From: Acetobacteraceae bacterium
Lineage (GTDB): Bacteria; Pseudomonadota; Alphaproteobacteria; Acetobacterales; Acetobacteraceae
Assembly (NCBI GenBank): GCA_947476855.1
Contig: CANJSR010000351.1
Span: 1-5,381, forward strand
Length of the DNA stretch: 5,381 bases
Direction: 5' to 3'
Every line of letters begins with the position of its first letter. The first letter of the stretch is position 1. The position numbers and the translations under genes were made by a program. Shown piece by piece: positions 1 to 4,764 of this stretch. Under the pieces are notes generated by a model that was not told the origin of the DNA, did no database searches, and saw only the letters and a list, made by a program, of their open reading frames with translations.

Positions 1-218
1 CGATGACCTCGGGCGGCGGCGCGTGGGATAACGCGAAGAAGTACATCGAGGAAGGCAATCACGGCGGCAAAGGGTCCGAGGCGCACAAGGCCGCGGTCAC
101 CGGCGACACCGTGGGCGACCCCTACAAGGACACCGCCGGCCCGGCGGTGAACCCGATGATCAAGATCGCGAACATCGTCGCCCTGCTTCTGCTGGCGATG
201 CTGGCGAGCTGGAAGTAA
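1..218 (+). CDS. hppA: Membrane-bound H+-translocating pyrophosphatase, C-terminal fragment (5' end outside window)
   Basis: Only the last 71 or so residues of a family that is usually about 670-770 residues long are present; the reading frame is open to the left edge. The enzyme hydrolyses cytosolic PPi and pumps H+ (in some members Na+) across the inner membrane. Seen here: the [12 protein letters not shown] motif at fragment residues 5-16 and the [14 protein letters not shown] motif at residues 34-47. Their Asp and Lys residues (D9, K12, K13, D35, D39, K42, D43) belong to the known Mg-PPi site of the family. A final hydrophobic helix follows at about residues 52-69, ending in a short WK tail at a TAA stop. 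The residue that separates K+-dependent from K+-independent types lies outside the window, so the subtype cannot be told. A strong terminator follows 26 bases after the stop, so this is the last gene of its transcript. The ATG at base 3 is an internal methionine. Confidence 0.95.
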   Translation, partial: MTSGGGAWDNAKKYIEEGNHGGKGSEAHKAAVTGDTVGDPYKDTAGPAVNPMIKIANIVALLLLAMLASWK

Positions 219-244
219 TCCGACCCCACCAGGGTTGGAAAAGG

Positions 245-276
245 AACGGCCCCGGGGGAGACCCCGGGGCCGTTTT
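245..276 (+). terminator. Rho-independent terminator of hppA
   Basis: A perfect 13-bp GC-rich stem (245-257 pairing with 262-274) is closed by a GAGA tetraloop of the GNRA class. The stem runs into TTTT at 273-276. It sits 26 bases after the hppA stop and just before the end of the convergent dehydrogenase gene, whose stop codon is at 279-281. On the opposite strand the stem is followed only by an interrupted T tract (TTCCTTTTCC), so it may terminate the - strand gene too, but less efficiently. Confidence 0.9.
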
Positions 277-278
277 CG

Positions 279-1103
279 TTAGCCCGGCTCGATCGGCATC
301 CGCGCGATGCCCAGCCACGCGATCGGCACCTGCGCCTTCTCGGCGGCCTGGGGACCCGGCAGCGTCGTGTCCCAGTCAGCGGCGATGAAGCGGCTGGCGT
401 TGATCGTCTTGGCGGCATCAGAGACCAGGAACAGCAGCGGCGGGACCATGATCTCGGGCTTCAGCATCTTGTCCCGGTTGCCGCGGGCGGAGCCCACCAG
501 CGGCGTATCCGTCACGCCCCCCGGCACCAGCACGTTTGACGTCACGCCGGTGCCCACCAGATCAGCGGCCAGGACGGCCATGGCGGACTCGGCGGCGGCC
601 TTGGAGGACCCGTACAGAAGATAACCCTCCCGCACCATCGTCCCGAGGCTGGTCGTGACGGTGATCACCCGCCCCTGCCCAGCCTTGATCATGTGCGGCA
701 CCACGGCGCGCGCCATCATGATCGGCGCCGTCGCGTTCACGGCGACGAACCGCGCCCAATGCTCGGGTGTCGCTTCCCAGAACCGGATCGGGTTGTTGCC
801 ATAGGTCTCCCGCACCGACGCCTGGCCGATCCCGGCATTGTTCACCAGGACGTCGATCTTGCCGGACTTTGCCAGGGCCGTGGTGACGATCATGTCGAAC
901 GACGCCTGGTCCGAGAGATCGGCCTGGCAGGGCGTGACGGATCCCGGCTTGCCGGCGGCCTCGGCCGGCATGGTGGCGAGCAAAGAGGCGTTGCGATCCA
1001 CCGCCACCACATCAAATCCCGCCCCAACCAATCCCATCGCCATCGCTCGGCCGATGCCGCTGGCGGCCCCGGTGACGATGGCGGTTTTCCTGTCGGTTGG
1101 CAT
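279..1103 (-). CDS. Short-chain dehydrogenase/reductase (SDR family oxidoreductase)
   Basis: A 274-residue classical SDR, probably a soluble NAD(P)-dependent alcohol/ketone oxidoreductase; the substrate cannot be read from sequence. Seen: Rossmann dinucleotide loop TGAASGIG (residues 11-18), an acidic residue at the end of the second strand (D36, which in this family tends to favour NAD(H)), NNAG (88-91), structural Asn N123, catalytic Ser S152, and YGSSK with catalytic Y164 and K168. PGGVTDT (194-200) follows the active site. The length is slightly above the usual 250 or so because of a C-terminal tail. I chose the ATG at 1101-1103 because it gives the normal SDR N-terminus one short strand before the glycine loop and has a perfect AGGAGG seven bases upstream. 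The frame stays open further upstream but that part runs through the divergent upp gene. The gene is divergent from upp and convergent with hppA, and appears to be monocistronic. Confidence 0.93.
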   Translation of the reverse strand: MPTDRKTAIVTGAASGIGRAMAMGLVGAGFDVVAVDRNASLLATMPAEAAGKPGSVTPCQADLSDQASFDMIVTTALAKSGKIDVLVNNAGIGQASVRETYGNNPIRFWEATPEHWARFVAVNATAPIMMARAVVPHMIKAGQGRVITVTTSLGTMVREGYLLYGSSKAAAESAMAVLAADLVGTGVTSNVLVPGGVTDTPLVGSARGNRDKMLKPEIMVPPLLFLVSDAAKTINASRFIAADWDTTLPGPQAAEKAQVPIAWLGIARMPIEPG

Positions 1104-1110
1104 GGTGTTT

Positions 1111-1116
1111 CCTCCT
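1111..1116 (-). promoter_or_regulatory. Shine-Dalgarno site of the SDR gene
   Basis: AGGAGG on the - strand, seven bases before the ATG at 1101-1103. It fixes the start codon of the dehydrogenase against the much longer open frame. Confidence 0.85.
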
Positions 1117-1121
1117 GGTTG

Positions 1122-1147
1122 CAATTCAGGCAACTGTTCCAGAATTG
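1122..1147. promoter_or_regulatory. Operator-like inverted repeat in the SDR/upp divergent spacer
   Basis: Nine-base arms, CAATTCAGG (1122-1130) and CCAGAATTG (1139-1147), are inverted repeats with one mismatch around an 8-base spacer. The site lies in the 88-bp gap between two divergent start codons, immediately upstream of the SDR ribosome-binding site. The geometry fits a homodimeric regulator site. No regulator gene lies in the window and no convincing -35/-10 pair could be assigned, so the role is inferred. Confidence 0.4.
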
Positions 1148-1191
1148 GGCCGGACACGCCAGGGGCGCGGGATGAAGGATAGCGGGTTGTC

Positions 1192-1830
1192 ATGACAGAT
1201 GTATTTCCCTCGGTGACGGTCATCGACCACCCGCTGGCGGCCCACGCGCTGACCATCCTGCGCGACCGCCGCACCGGGACCGCCTTGTTCCGCCAGGCCG
1301 CCCGCCAGATCAGCCTTCTGCTGGCGTATGAGGCGACACGCGACCTGAAGCTGACCCGGATCGAGATCGAAACGCCGCTGGAGAAGATGCAGGCCCCGTT
1401 CCTGGCCGGCCCGCCGCCCTGCGTGGTCTCGATCCTCCGGGCCGGCAACGCGATCCAGCAGGCGATGCTGGAGGTCCTGCCCGACGCCGCCGCCGGCCAT
1501 ATCGGGCTGGCCCGGAATGAAACGACGCTCGATGCAGCCGAATACTACCTGAAGCTCCCGCCCGATGTCGCCGAACGGGCGGTGATCCTGGTCGATCCGA
1601 TGCTGGCCACGGGCGGATCGGCCGTCCGCGCGGTGGACCGCCTGCGGGAAGCCGGCGTCCGGCGGGTCCTGTTCACCTGCCTGCTCGCCGCGCCCGAGGG
1701 CCTGCGCCGCTTCACCGCCGCCCACCCTGGTGTGCCCGTGATCACCGCCGCGATCGACCGCGGCCTGGATGAGCGCGGCTATATCCGCCCCGGCCTCGGT
1801 GACGCGGGCGACCGGTTCCACGGCACGTGA
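1192..1830 (+). CDS. upp: Uracil phosphoribosyltransferase
   Basis: A 212-residue cytosolic enzyme of pyrimidine salvage, converting uracil and PRPP to UMP and PPi. The length matches the bacterial family (about 208-210). Seen in order: the N-terminal HPLAAHALTILRD segment (13-25) followed by T28 and F33; SILRAG (80-85), a PRPP/PPi contact loop; RNETT (108-112); the PRPP-binding loop VDPMLATGGS (134-143); AAPEG (166-170); and the uracil-recognition segment GYIRPGLGDAGD (196-207) ending FHGT. After RAG the usual Gly/Leu is replaced by Asn (RAGNA), a small departure. The ATG at 1192 gives the expected N-terminus; a GAAGGA sequence lies 12 bases upstream, rather far for a ribosome-binding site. 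The stop overlaps the start of the next gene. Confidence 0.96.
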   Translation: MTDVFPSVTVIDHPLAAHALTILRDRRTGTALFRQAARQISLLLAYEATRDLKLTRIEIETPLEKMQAPFLAGPPPCVVSILRAGNAIQQAMLEVLPDAAAGHIGLARNETTLDAAEYYLKLPPDVAERAVILVDPMLATGGSAVRAVDRLREAGVRRVLFTCLLAAPEGLRRFTAAHPGVPVITAAIDRGLDERGYIRPGLGDAGDRFHGT

Positions 1831-2411
1831 TCCGGCTTGTCCTGTTCATCACCCATGCCGAGGTCGTGATCGACCCCGCTGTCCCGGTGCCGGACTGGCC
1901 CCTGTCACCCGAGGGCAGGCGCCGGCACAAAGCCTTCAACCGCTCCGACGCCATCGCCCGCCTGTCCGCGATCTTCAGCAGCCAGGAGCGCAAGGCGACC
2001 GACGCGGCCGCGATCCTGTCCGCCGCCACCGGCCTGCCGGTAACCCAGGTGCAGGACCTGCACGAGAACGACCGCTCCGCCACCGGCTATCTGCCGAAGG
2101 CGGAATTCGAGGCGACGGCCGACGCCTTCTTCGCCCATCCCGAGCACAGCATCCGCGGCTGGGAACGCGCGTGCGATGCCCAGGCACGGATCGTGGCCTG
2201 CGTCCGGGGGATCGTGGCCGCCGACCGTTCAGCCGGCGATATCGCGATCGTGGCACATGGCGGGGTCGGCGCCCTGCTGCTGGCGTATCTGTCGGGGGCG
2301 GACATCTCCCGCCGCTTCGATCAGCCAGGCCAGGGCGGCGGAAACTGGTTCGCCTTCGACCCGGATGCCTGGGTCGTCACGCAGGGCTGGCGCGACATCG
2401 CGGCGGGTTAA
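1827..2411 (+). CDS. Histidine phosphatase (phosphoglycerate-mutase-like) family protein
   Basis: A 194-residue protein of the histidine phosphatase superfamily, probably a cytosolic phosphatase of unknown substrate. Seen: a short first strand leading to ITHAE (8-12) with the nucleophile candidate H10; WPLSPEGRRR (24-33); SSQERKATDAA (51-61) with the phosphate-binding R55; a conserved-type acid region around LHEND (78-82, E80 as likely general acid); and VAHGGVGAL (142-150) with the second catalytic His H144. The canonical first motif is RHG, but here it is THA, so the arginine before the nucleophile is missing. This may mark a subfamily or altered activity. The start is GTG at 1827-1829, overlapping the upp stop as GTGA. 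That geometry usually means translational coupling, so the two genes should form one operon. A link to nucleotide metabolism is inferred only from this position. Confidence 0.87.
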   Translation: MIRLVLFITHAEVVIDPAVPVPDWPLSPEGRRRHKAFNRSDAIARLSAIFSSQERKATDAAAILSAATGLPVTQVQDLHENDRSATGYLPKAEFEATADAFFAHPEHSIRGWERACDAQARIVACVRGIVAADRSAGDIAIVAHGGVGALLLAYLSGADISRRFDQPGQGGGNWFAFDPDAWVVTQGWRDIAAG

Positions 2412-2438
2412 CCGCTCCGGCCCGGGAAACGGGTCATC

Positions 2439-2475
2439 CCTGGTGTCCTCGTGGCGTTCCGTTGTTGACACCAGG
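2439..2475. repeat. Perfect 9-bp inverted repeat
   Basis: CCTGGTGTC (2439-2447) and GACACCAGG (2467-2475) are exact inverted repeats around a 19-base loop, starting 28 bases after the phosphatase stop. No T run follows, so it is not an obvious terminator; it could stabilise the 3' end of the upp operon mRNA or form part of the surrounding repeat. Confidence 0.5.
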
Positions 2476-2576
2476 ACGCCGTGGCTGGTGGCCCGGAACC
2501 TGCTCTCGGGCCGGCTCTTCGCCGGACTCGGGGGGCCGCCACGCGGTGACAGCACCGTTCGGCAGCCAGCGGCGAT

Positions 2577-2590
2577 GCCGTCCGGTATCA
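2577..2590 (+). repeat. Direct repeat copy 1 (GCCGTCCGGTATCA)
   Basis: A 14-base sequence identical to 2776-2789, 199 bases away. This copy continues into a perfect GGTAT-C-ATACC palindrome (2584-2594). Confidence 0.6.
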
Positions 2591-2629
2591 TACCAGGCGG
2601 CCTTGGCGATGACCCTCGTGGTCTCCACT

Positions 2630-2693
2630 TCGTCATGCCGGGTCCCCGGGTCCAGCCCGAGGGCAGGCTCCGGCCCGGCACCCACGACTTTTT
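2630..2693 (+). terminator. REP-like hairpin with T run, candidate terminator of the upp operon
   Basis: The outer arms TCGT-CATGCCGGG (2630-2642) and CCCGGCACCCACGA (2674-2687) pair imperfectly: TGCCGGG is matched with CCCGGCA and TCGT with ACGA. The inner section also folds (GGGTCCAGCCC against GGGCAGGCTCC, partly paired). TTTTT follows at 2689-2693. The CGTCATGCCGGG...CCCGGCA...CCACGA layout resembles dispersed palindromic repeats common between alphaproteobacterial genes. The T run makes it a plausible intrinsic terminator for the upstream + strand operon, although it lies 219 bases past the phosphatase stop. Confidence 0.5.
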
Positions 2694-2719
2694 CTAGTCC
2701 AGCACGCCAAAGCCGTGGA

Positions 2720-2739
2720 TGGTGGCCCTTCGGCCACCA
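2720..2739. repeat. 8-bp perfect hairpin downstream of the pirin gene
   Basis: TGGTGGCC (2720-2727) pairs with GGCCACCA (2732-2739) around a CTTC loop. It lies 47 bases beyond the pirin stop on the - strand. Only a TTT follows in that direction (GGCTTTGG), so terminator function for the pirin transcript is possible but weakly supported. Confidence 0.4.
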
Positions 2740-2775
2740 CGACGAATGAGCGCTGTTCGGAGAGTTAATCGTTAC

Positions 2776-2796
2776 GCCGTCCGGTATCAGACCGGA
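2776..2796. repeat. Direct repeat copy 2 and TCCGGT/ACCGGA hairpin at the pirin stop
   Basis: GCCGTCCGGTATCA recurs here at 2776-2789. The overlapping TCCGGT (2780-2785) and ACCGGA (2791-2796) form a perfect 6-bp stem with the 5-base loop ATCAG. The hairpin spans the TGA stop of the pirin gene (2787-2789 on the - strand). Confidence 0.5.
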
Positions 2797-3482
2797 ATAT
2801 CCACCAGGACCAGTTCCACGGCCTCCTGCGCCGTGATCGTCACCTCGGACAGGTCCGAGATCGCCACGCCATCCCGCGGCCCCACCGCGATCCCGTCCAC
2901 GCTCACCGCGCCATTGATCGGCACCAGATACCCGCCGCGACCCGGGCCGAACGCGTGCCGCACCTCACCCCCCGCCGCCAGGGAACCGGCCCAGACCGAC
3001 GCATCCGCGTTCAGCGGCAGCGCGTCACCCATCTCCGGCTGGCCGCTGGCGAGCAGGCGCAGCCCGTCCCCTTCGCGCGGGAACTGCCGCGTCCCCCAGC
3101 CCGGCGCGACGCCCGTCCGGTCGGGCATGATCCAGATCTGGAAGAGCCGCGTCGGAATCGGCTCCAGGTTCATCTCGGCATGCACGATCCCGGTGCCGGC
3201 GTGCATGACCTGGACATCCCCCGCCTCGGTCCGGCCTTCATTGCCCAGGTTGTCCCGGTGGGTGATCGCACCTTCGCGGATATAGGTGATGATCTCCATG
3301 TCGCGATGAGGATGCGGGTCAAAGCCCGTCCCCGGCGCGATCTCATCATCGTTCCAGACGCGCAGGCGGCCGAAGCCCATGCGCTTGGGGTCGCGATAGC
3401 CGCCGAAGCTGAAGTGATGGCGGGCGTTCAGCCATTCATTCTTGAACTGGCCGAGGCTGGCGAAAGGACGGAGCTCGATCAT
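2787..3482 (-). CDS. Pirin family bicupin protein (YhhW / quercetinase-like)
   Basis: A 231-residue cytosolic bicupin, the same length as E. coli YhhW, which has quercetin 2,3-dioxygenase activity in vitro. The physiological substrate of most bacterial pirins is unknown. Seen: the start MIELRPFASLG, HHFSFGGYRDP (22-32), the first-cupin signature FDPHPHRDMEIITYI (54-68), HRDNLGNEG (75-83), VMHAGTGIVHAEMN (92-105), and FQIWIMP (114-120). The metal ligands H57, H59, H101 and E103 are all present at the positions known for YhhW, so an iron-type centre is expected. The second cupin (about 140-231) is degenerate, as usual. I chose the ATG at 3480-3482 because it matches the family N-terminus and has GGGAG seven bases upstream; the frame open to 3557 adds 25 unlikely residues. 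It lies 94 bases downstream of a receiver-domain gene on the same strand and may share its transcript. Confidence 0.93.
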   Translation of the reverse strand: MIELRPFASLGQFKNEWLNARHHFSFGGYRDPKRMGFGRLRVWNDDEIAPGTGFDPHPHRDMEIITYIREGAITHRDNLGNEGRTEAGDVQVMHAGTGIVHAEMNLEPIPTRLFQIWIMPDRTGVAPGWGTRQFPREGDGLRLLASGQPEMGDALPLNADASVWAGSLAAGGEVRHAFGPGRGGYLVPINGAVSVDGIAVGPRDGVAISDLSEVTITAQEAVELVLVDIPV

Positions 3483-3489
3483 GGGGCAT

Positions 3490-3494
3490 CTCCC
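3490..3494 (-). promoter_or_regulatory. Shine-Dalgarno site of the pirin gene
   Basis: GGGAG on the - strand, seven bases before the ATG at 3480-3482. It supports this start over the ATG 25 codons upstream. Confidence 0.6.
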
Positions 3495-3502
3495 ATTGCT
3501 TG

Positions 3503-3522
3503 GTCGTTCGTGATCAAACGAC
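3503..3522. promoter_or_regulatory. Inverted repeat upstream of pirin (possible operator or leader hairpin)
   Basis: GTCGTT (3503-3508) and AACGAC (3517-3522) are perfect 6-base inverted repeats around an 8-base spacer that itself overlaps a TGATCA palindrome (3511-3516). It lies 21 bases upstream of the pirin start codon, in the 94-bp gap after the receiver gene. It could be a regulator site for pirin or an intercistronic hairpin; nothing in the window tells these apart. Confidence 0.3.
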
Positions 3523-3576
3523 TGCCCCCCAGATCGCGTCGACCCGGCCAAATGCAACCCGCCCTGCCCCGCGCCG

Positions 3577-3939
3577 TCAGCGCAGCAGATCCGCCAGTTC
3601 GTCCCGCTTGAAAGGTTTTCGGAGGATTTCCACGCGCTCGATATCGTGGAACCGCGCCACGCCCTCGGCCAGGCGCAGGAACGATTGGCTCAGCCCCGAG
3701 GTCAGCACGAGCCTAGCCTTCAGTCCGGTCAGCAGCATCTCGTTCAGGACATCGATACCGTCCTTCTCCGGCATGATCATGTCCAGGATGACCACATCCG
3801 GCTGGAAGGTCACGAAAAGATCGGTGGCATCCATGGAGGTGTTGGCGACCCTTGTCTCATAGCCGAGTTCCTCCGCGACCATGCTGATCACCCGGGTCAA
3901 CCCGACCTGGTCATCGACGACAAGCAACTTCCTGTTCAT
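3577..3939 (-). CDS. Stand-alone receiver-domain response regulator (CheY-like)
   Basis: A 120-residue single REC domain with no output domain, expected to act in the cytoplasm through phosphorylation-dependent protein contacts. Seen: the acidic pair D9-D10 after strand 1 (KLLVVDD), the phospho-acceptor D53 in VVILDMIMPEKDG (49-61), the switch Thr T80 in LVLTSG (77-82), and K108 with the following proline in LRKPF (106-110). All catalytic residues of an active receiver are present. The final helix is short (KRDELADLLR) and ends at TGA. The ATG at 3937-3939 begins directly before strand 1; only a weak AAAGAA precedes it, seven bases away. No histidine kinase, phosphotransferase or chemotaxis gene is visible, so the partner is unknown. 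The pirin gene follows 94 bases downstream on the same strand. Confidence 0.92.
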   Translation of the reverse strand: MNRKLLVVDDQVGLTRVISMVAEELGYETRVANTSMDATDLFVTFQPDVVILDMIMPEKDGIDVLNEMLLTGLKARLVLTSGLSQSFLRLAEGVARFHDIERVEILRKPFKRDELADLLR

Positions 3940-4163
3940 TCGGTGTTCTTTGCATTCTTCCTGGCTCGTCCTGGAAGAAATCGGACGACGGGTTTCACGG
4001 CAGTATTTTCCTTAATATTTCTATTTATTGCATTGATCGGGACCGGTCTGCTCCGAAGGCATGACCCCTATGGGACGCCACAAGAGTGTTTCTCCATTGA
4101 TTATAAGAGTCACGATTTTTGGCTATGCCGCCCTCGTCGAATCGTCGCGGGCATGAATGAATA

Positions 4164-4194
4164 TTGTCATACTTGCACGATCTTTCGGTATAAG
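4164..4194 (+). promoter_or_regulatory. Possible sigma70-type promoter in the AT-rich island
   Basis: TTGTCA (4164-4169, five of six matches to TTGACA) and TATAAG (4189-4194, four of six matches to TATAAT) are separated by 19 bases, slightly long. Transcription would begin near 4200 and leave a leader of about 40 bases before the ATG at 4241. The -10 overlaps the dyad CGGT-ATAAG-ACCG (4186-4198), a geometry suitable for repression. Confidence 0.3.
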
Positions 4195-4198
4195 ACCG
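4186..4198. repeat. CGGTATAAGACCG palindrome, related to the element at 2782-2794
   Basis: CGGT and ACCG arms surround ATAAG. It matches 2782-2794 (CGGTATCAGACCG) at 12 of 13 positions and resembles 2583-2595 (CGGTATCATACCA). All three copies lie in or at the edge of intergenic DNA. Confidence 0.45.
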
Positions 4199-4240
4199 TT
4201 AATTTCGGGTCAATTGAAATAGATCGGAAAGAAAGTCTCG

Positions 4241-4342
4241 ATGAAAAATCATCTGCCCATAAAATGGACGGTCGGCGCCGGTTGTGCCGCAAAAAACGGG
4301 CGCCGGACAAGCCAAAATAATTCCACCGAAATTGAAATATAG
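4241..4342 (+). CDS. Candidate small ORF, 33 residues, unknown
   Basis: ATG at 4241, TAG at 4340-4342. The product begins MKNHLPIKWTVGAGCAAKNG and ends in a polar tail rich in Asn, Thr and Glu. It has no recognisable domain, signal peptide or membrane helix. Support comes from context: a purine-rich GGAAAGAAAG (4226-4235) sits five bases before the ATG, a possible promoter lies upstream, and the DNA is unlike its surroundings. Against it: it is very short, and an imperfect hairpin (GTCGGCGCC at 4271-4279 with GGCGCCGGAC at 4299-4308) lies inside it, which could instead indicate a non-coding RNA. An alternative frame, 4153-4320, encodes 55 residues starting MNEYCHTC but lacks a good ribosome-binding site. 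Confidence 0.25.
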   Translation: MKNHLPIKWTVGAGCAAKNGRRTSQNNSTEIEI

Positions 4343-4405
4343 TAACGTTCCCATCCCCCGATCCCGAGCCTTATCCCGCCCGGGACCAGGGGCATGGGCA
4401 GAGCG

Positions 4406-4696
4406 TCAGACGCCCTCGACAATCCGGATTTCGCGGTCCGCGCCGTCACCCAGCGCGTCCAGCGCGGCCTTGTAGCCAGGGCTGTCATGCGCGGCGATCG
4501 CCTGTGCGACGCTGTCGAATTCGATCAGCACCGTGCGCTGAATCAACCCGGCTTCGTAGACCTTCGCAGGCTCCCCACGCGCCAGGAAGCGCCCGCCCGC
4601 CGCCGTGATGGCCGGACCGGCGAGCTTGGCATAGGCCGCCAGCTTGTCCGTGTTCGATACGGAACGATAGGCGCTGACCCAATAGGCTTTCGGCAT
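4406..4696 (-). CDS. DUF1330 domain-containing protein
   Basis: A 96-residue soluble protein that fills the DUF1330 family almost exactly. The family has a ferredoxin-like dimeric alpha/beta-barrel fold; its function is not established. Seen: the family opening MPKAYWVSAY (1-10), a helix with AAYAKLAGPAI (20-30), the hallmark GGRFLARG (34-41), the strand RTVLIEFDS (54-62), the H70/SPGYKAAL segment (70-79) and the ending REIRIVEGV. The ATG at 4694-4696 has AGGAGA six bases upstream (4702-4707), a good ribosome-binding site. It follows the CoA-transferase gene on the same strand after a 68-base gap holding a strong hairpin, so co-transcription is possible but may be attenuated. Confidence 0.92.
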   Translation of the reverse strand: MPKAYWVSAYRSVSNTDKLAAYAKLAGPAITAAGGRFLARGEPAKVYEAGLIQRTVLIEFDSVAQAIAAHDSPGYKAALDALGDGADREIRIVEGV

Positions 4697-4719
4697 TCTG
4701 TTCTCCTGCGTTTCGATGG

Positions 4720-4749
4720 GGCGCCAGACCTTTCAAACGGTCCGGCGCC
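4720..4749. repeat. Hairpin between the CoA-transferase and DUF1330 genes
   Basis: GGCGCCAGACC (4720-4730) pairs with GGTCCGGCGCC (4739-4749): 10 of 11 positions pair, with one A-C mismatch and an 8-base loop. No T run follows on either strand, so a classical intrinsic terminator is unlikely. On the - strand mRNA it would form 13 bases upstream of the DUF1330 ribosome-binding site, suiting a processing or 3'-end-stabilising hairpin that sets different expression of the two genes. Confidence 0.55.
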
Positions 4750-4764
4750 GTTTCATGACCGATC

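Larger units (their letters stand above)
2412..2786. other. Non-coding, inverted-repeat-rich intergenic region
   Basis: A 375-bp gap between the histidine phosphatase gene and the convergent pirin gene. Open frames cross it on both strands, but they are low-complexity, Arg/Pro/Gly-rich shadows without recognisable domains. It is packed with dyad symmetries: 9-bp arms at 2439-2447/2467-2475, 5-bp arms at 2511-2515/2521-2525, a GGTAT-C-ATACC palindrome at 2584-2594, a long REP-like hairpin at 2630-2687, and an 8-bp hairpin at 2720-2739. The density suggests a composite of intergenic repeats, with one hairpin likely ending the upp transcript. Confidence 0.6.
3940..4405. other. 466-bp intergenic gap with an AT-rich island
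   Basis: No conventional gene lies between the receiver gene and DUF1330, both read on the - strand. From about 3998 to 4345 base composition falls clearly below the GC-rich surroundings, with A/T-rich runs at 4009-4033, 4097-4120, 4201-4264 and 4312-4344. It should contain the promoter of the receiver gene (reading left) and the 3' end of the DUF1330 transcript. A + strand frame crossing it is the tail of an antisense shadow of the receiver gene. The one candidate gene is the 33-codon ORF at 4241-4342. The lower GC could reflect regulatory DNA, a non-coding RNA, or a remnant of foreign DNA. Confidence 0.55.

Noticed and set aside
1118..1147. TTGCAA-N17-GAATTG as a promoter for upp
   Set aside because: The -10 match is poor and both boxes are explained by the inverted repeat, so no promoter is called.
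1104..1448. N-terminal extension of the SDR reading frame (115 extra residues on the - strand)
   Set aside because: It overlaps the start of upp and is Arg/Ser-rich shadow sequence. The ATG at 1101-1103 has a perfect Shine-Dalgarno and gives the normal SDR N-terminus.
2434..2685. 83-codon - strand ORF in the intergenic region
   Set aside because: It runs through the REP-like hairpin, has no credible ribosome-binding site or domain, and ends in low-complexity Arg/Gly/Pro sequence.
1769..2749. Long + strand open frame (326 codons) across the phosphatase gene and the following gap
   Set aside because: Out of frame with the phosphatase, rich in Arg/Pro/Gly, no motif. Long stop-free shadow frames are expected at this GC content.
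2955..3611. 218-codon + strand ORF opposite the pirin gene
   Set aside because: Antisense shadow of pirin, whose motifs and family length are unambiguous.
3646..4320. 224-codon + strand ORF opposite the receiver gene, with a hydrophobic stretch near 4000-4050
   Set aside because: The first half is antisense to the receiver gene. The hydrophobic run comes from a T-rich intergenic tract, and no start with a ribosome-binding site lies just before it.
4153..4320. 55-codon + strand frame starting MNEYCHTC in the AT-rich island
   Set aside because: No usable ribosome-binding site, and the candidate promoter lies inside it. The single CxxC is not enough to claim a metal-binding protein.
4363..4386. 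Terminator for DUF1330 formed by TCCCG/CGGGA repeats
   Set aside because: Several short alternative pairings with no T run on the - strand; too weak to call.
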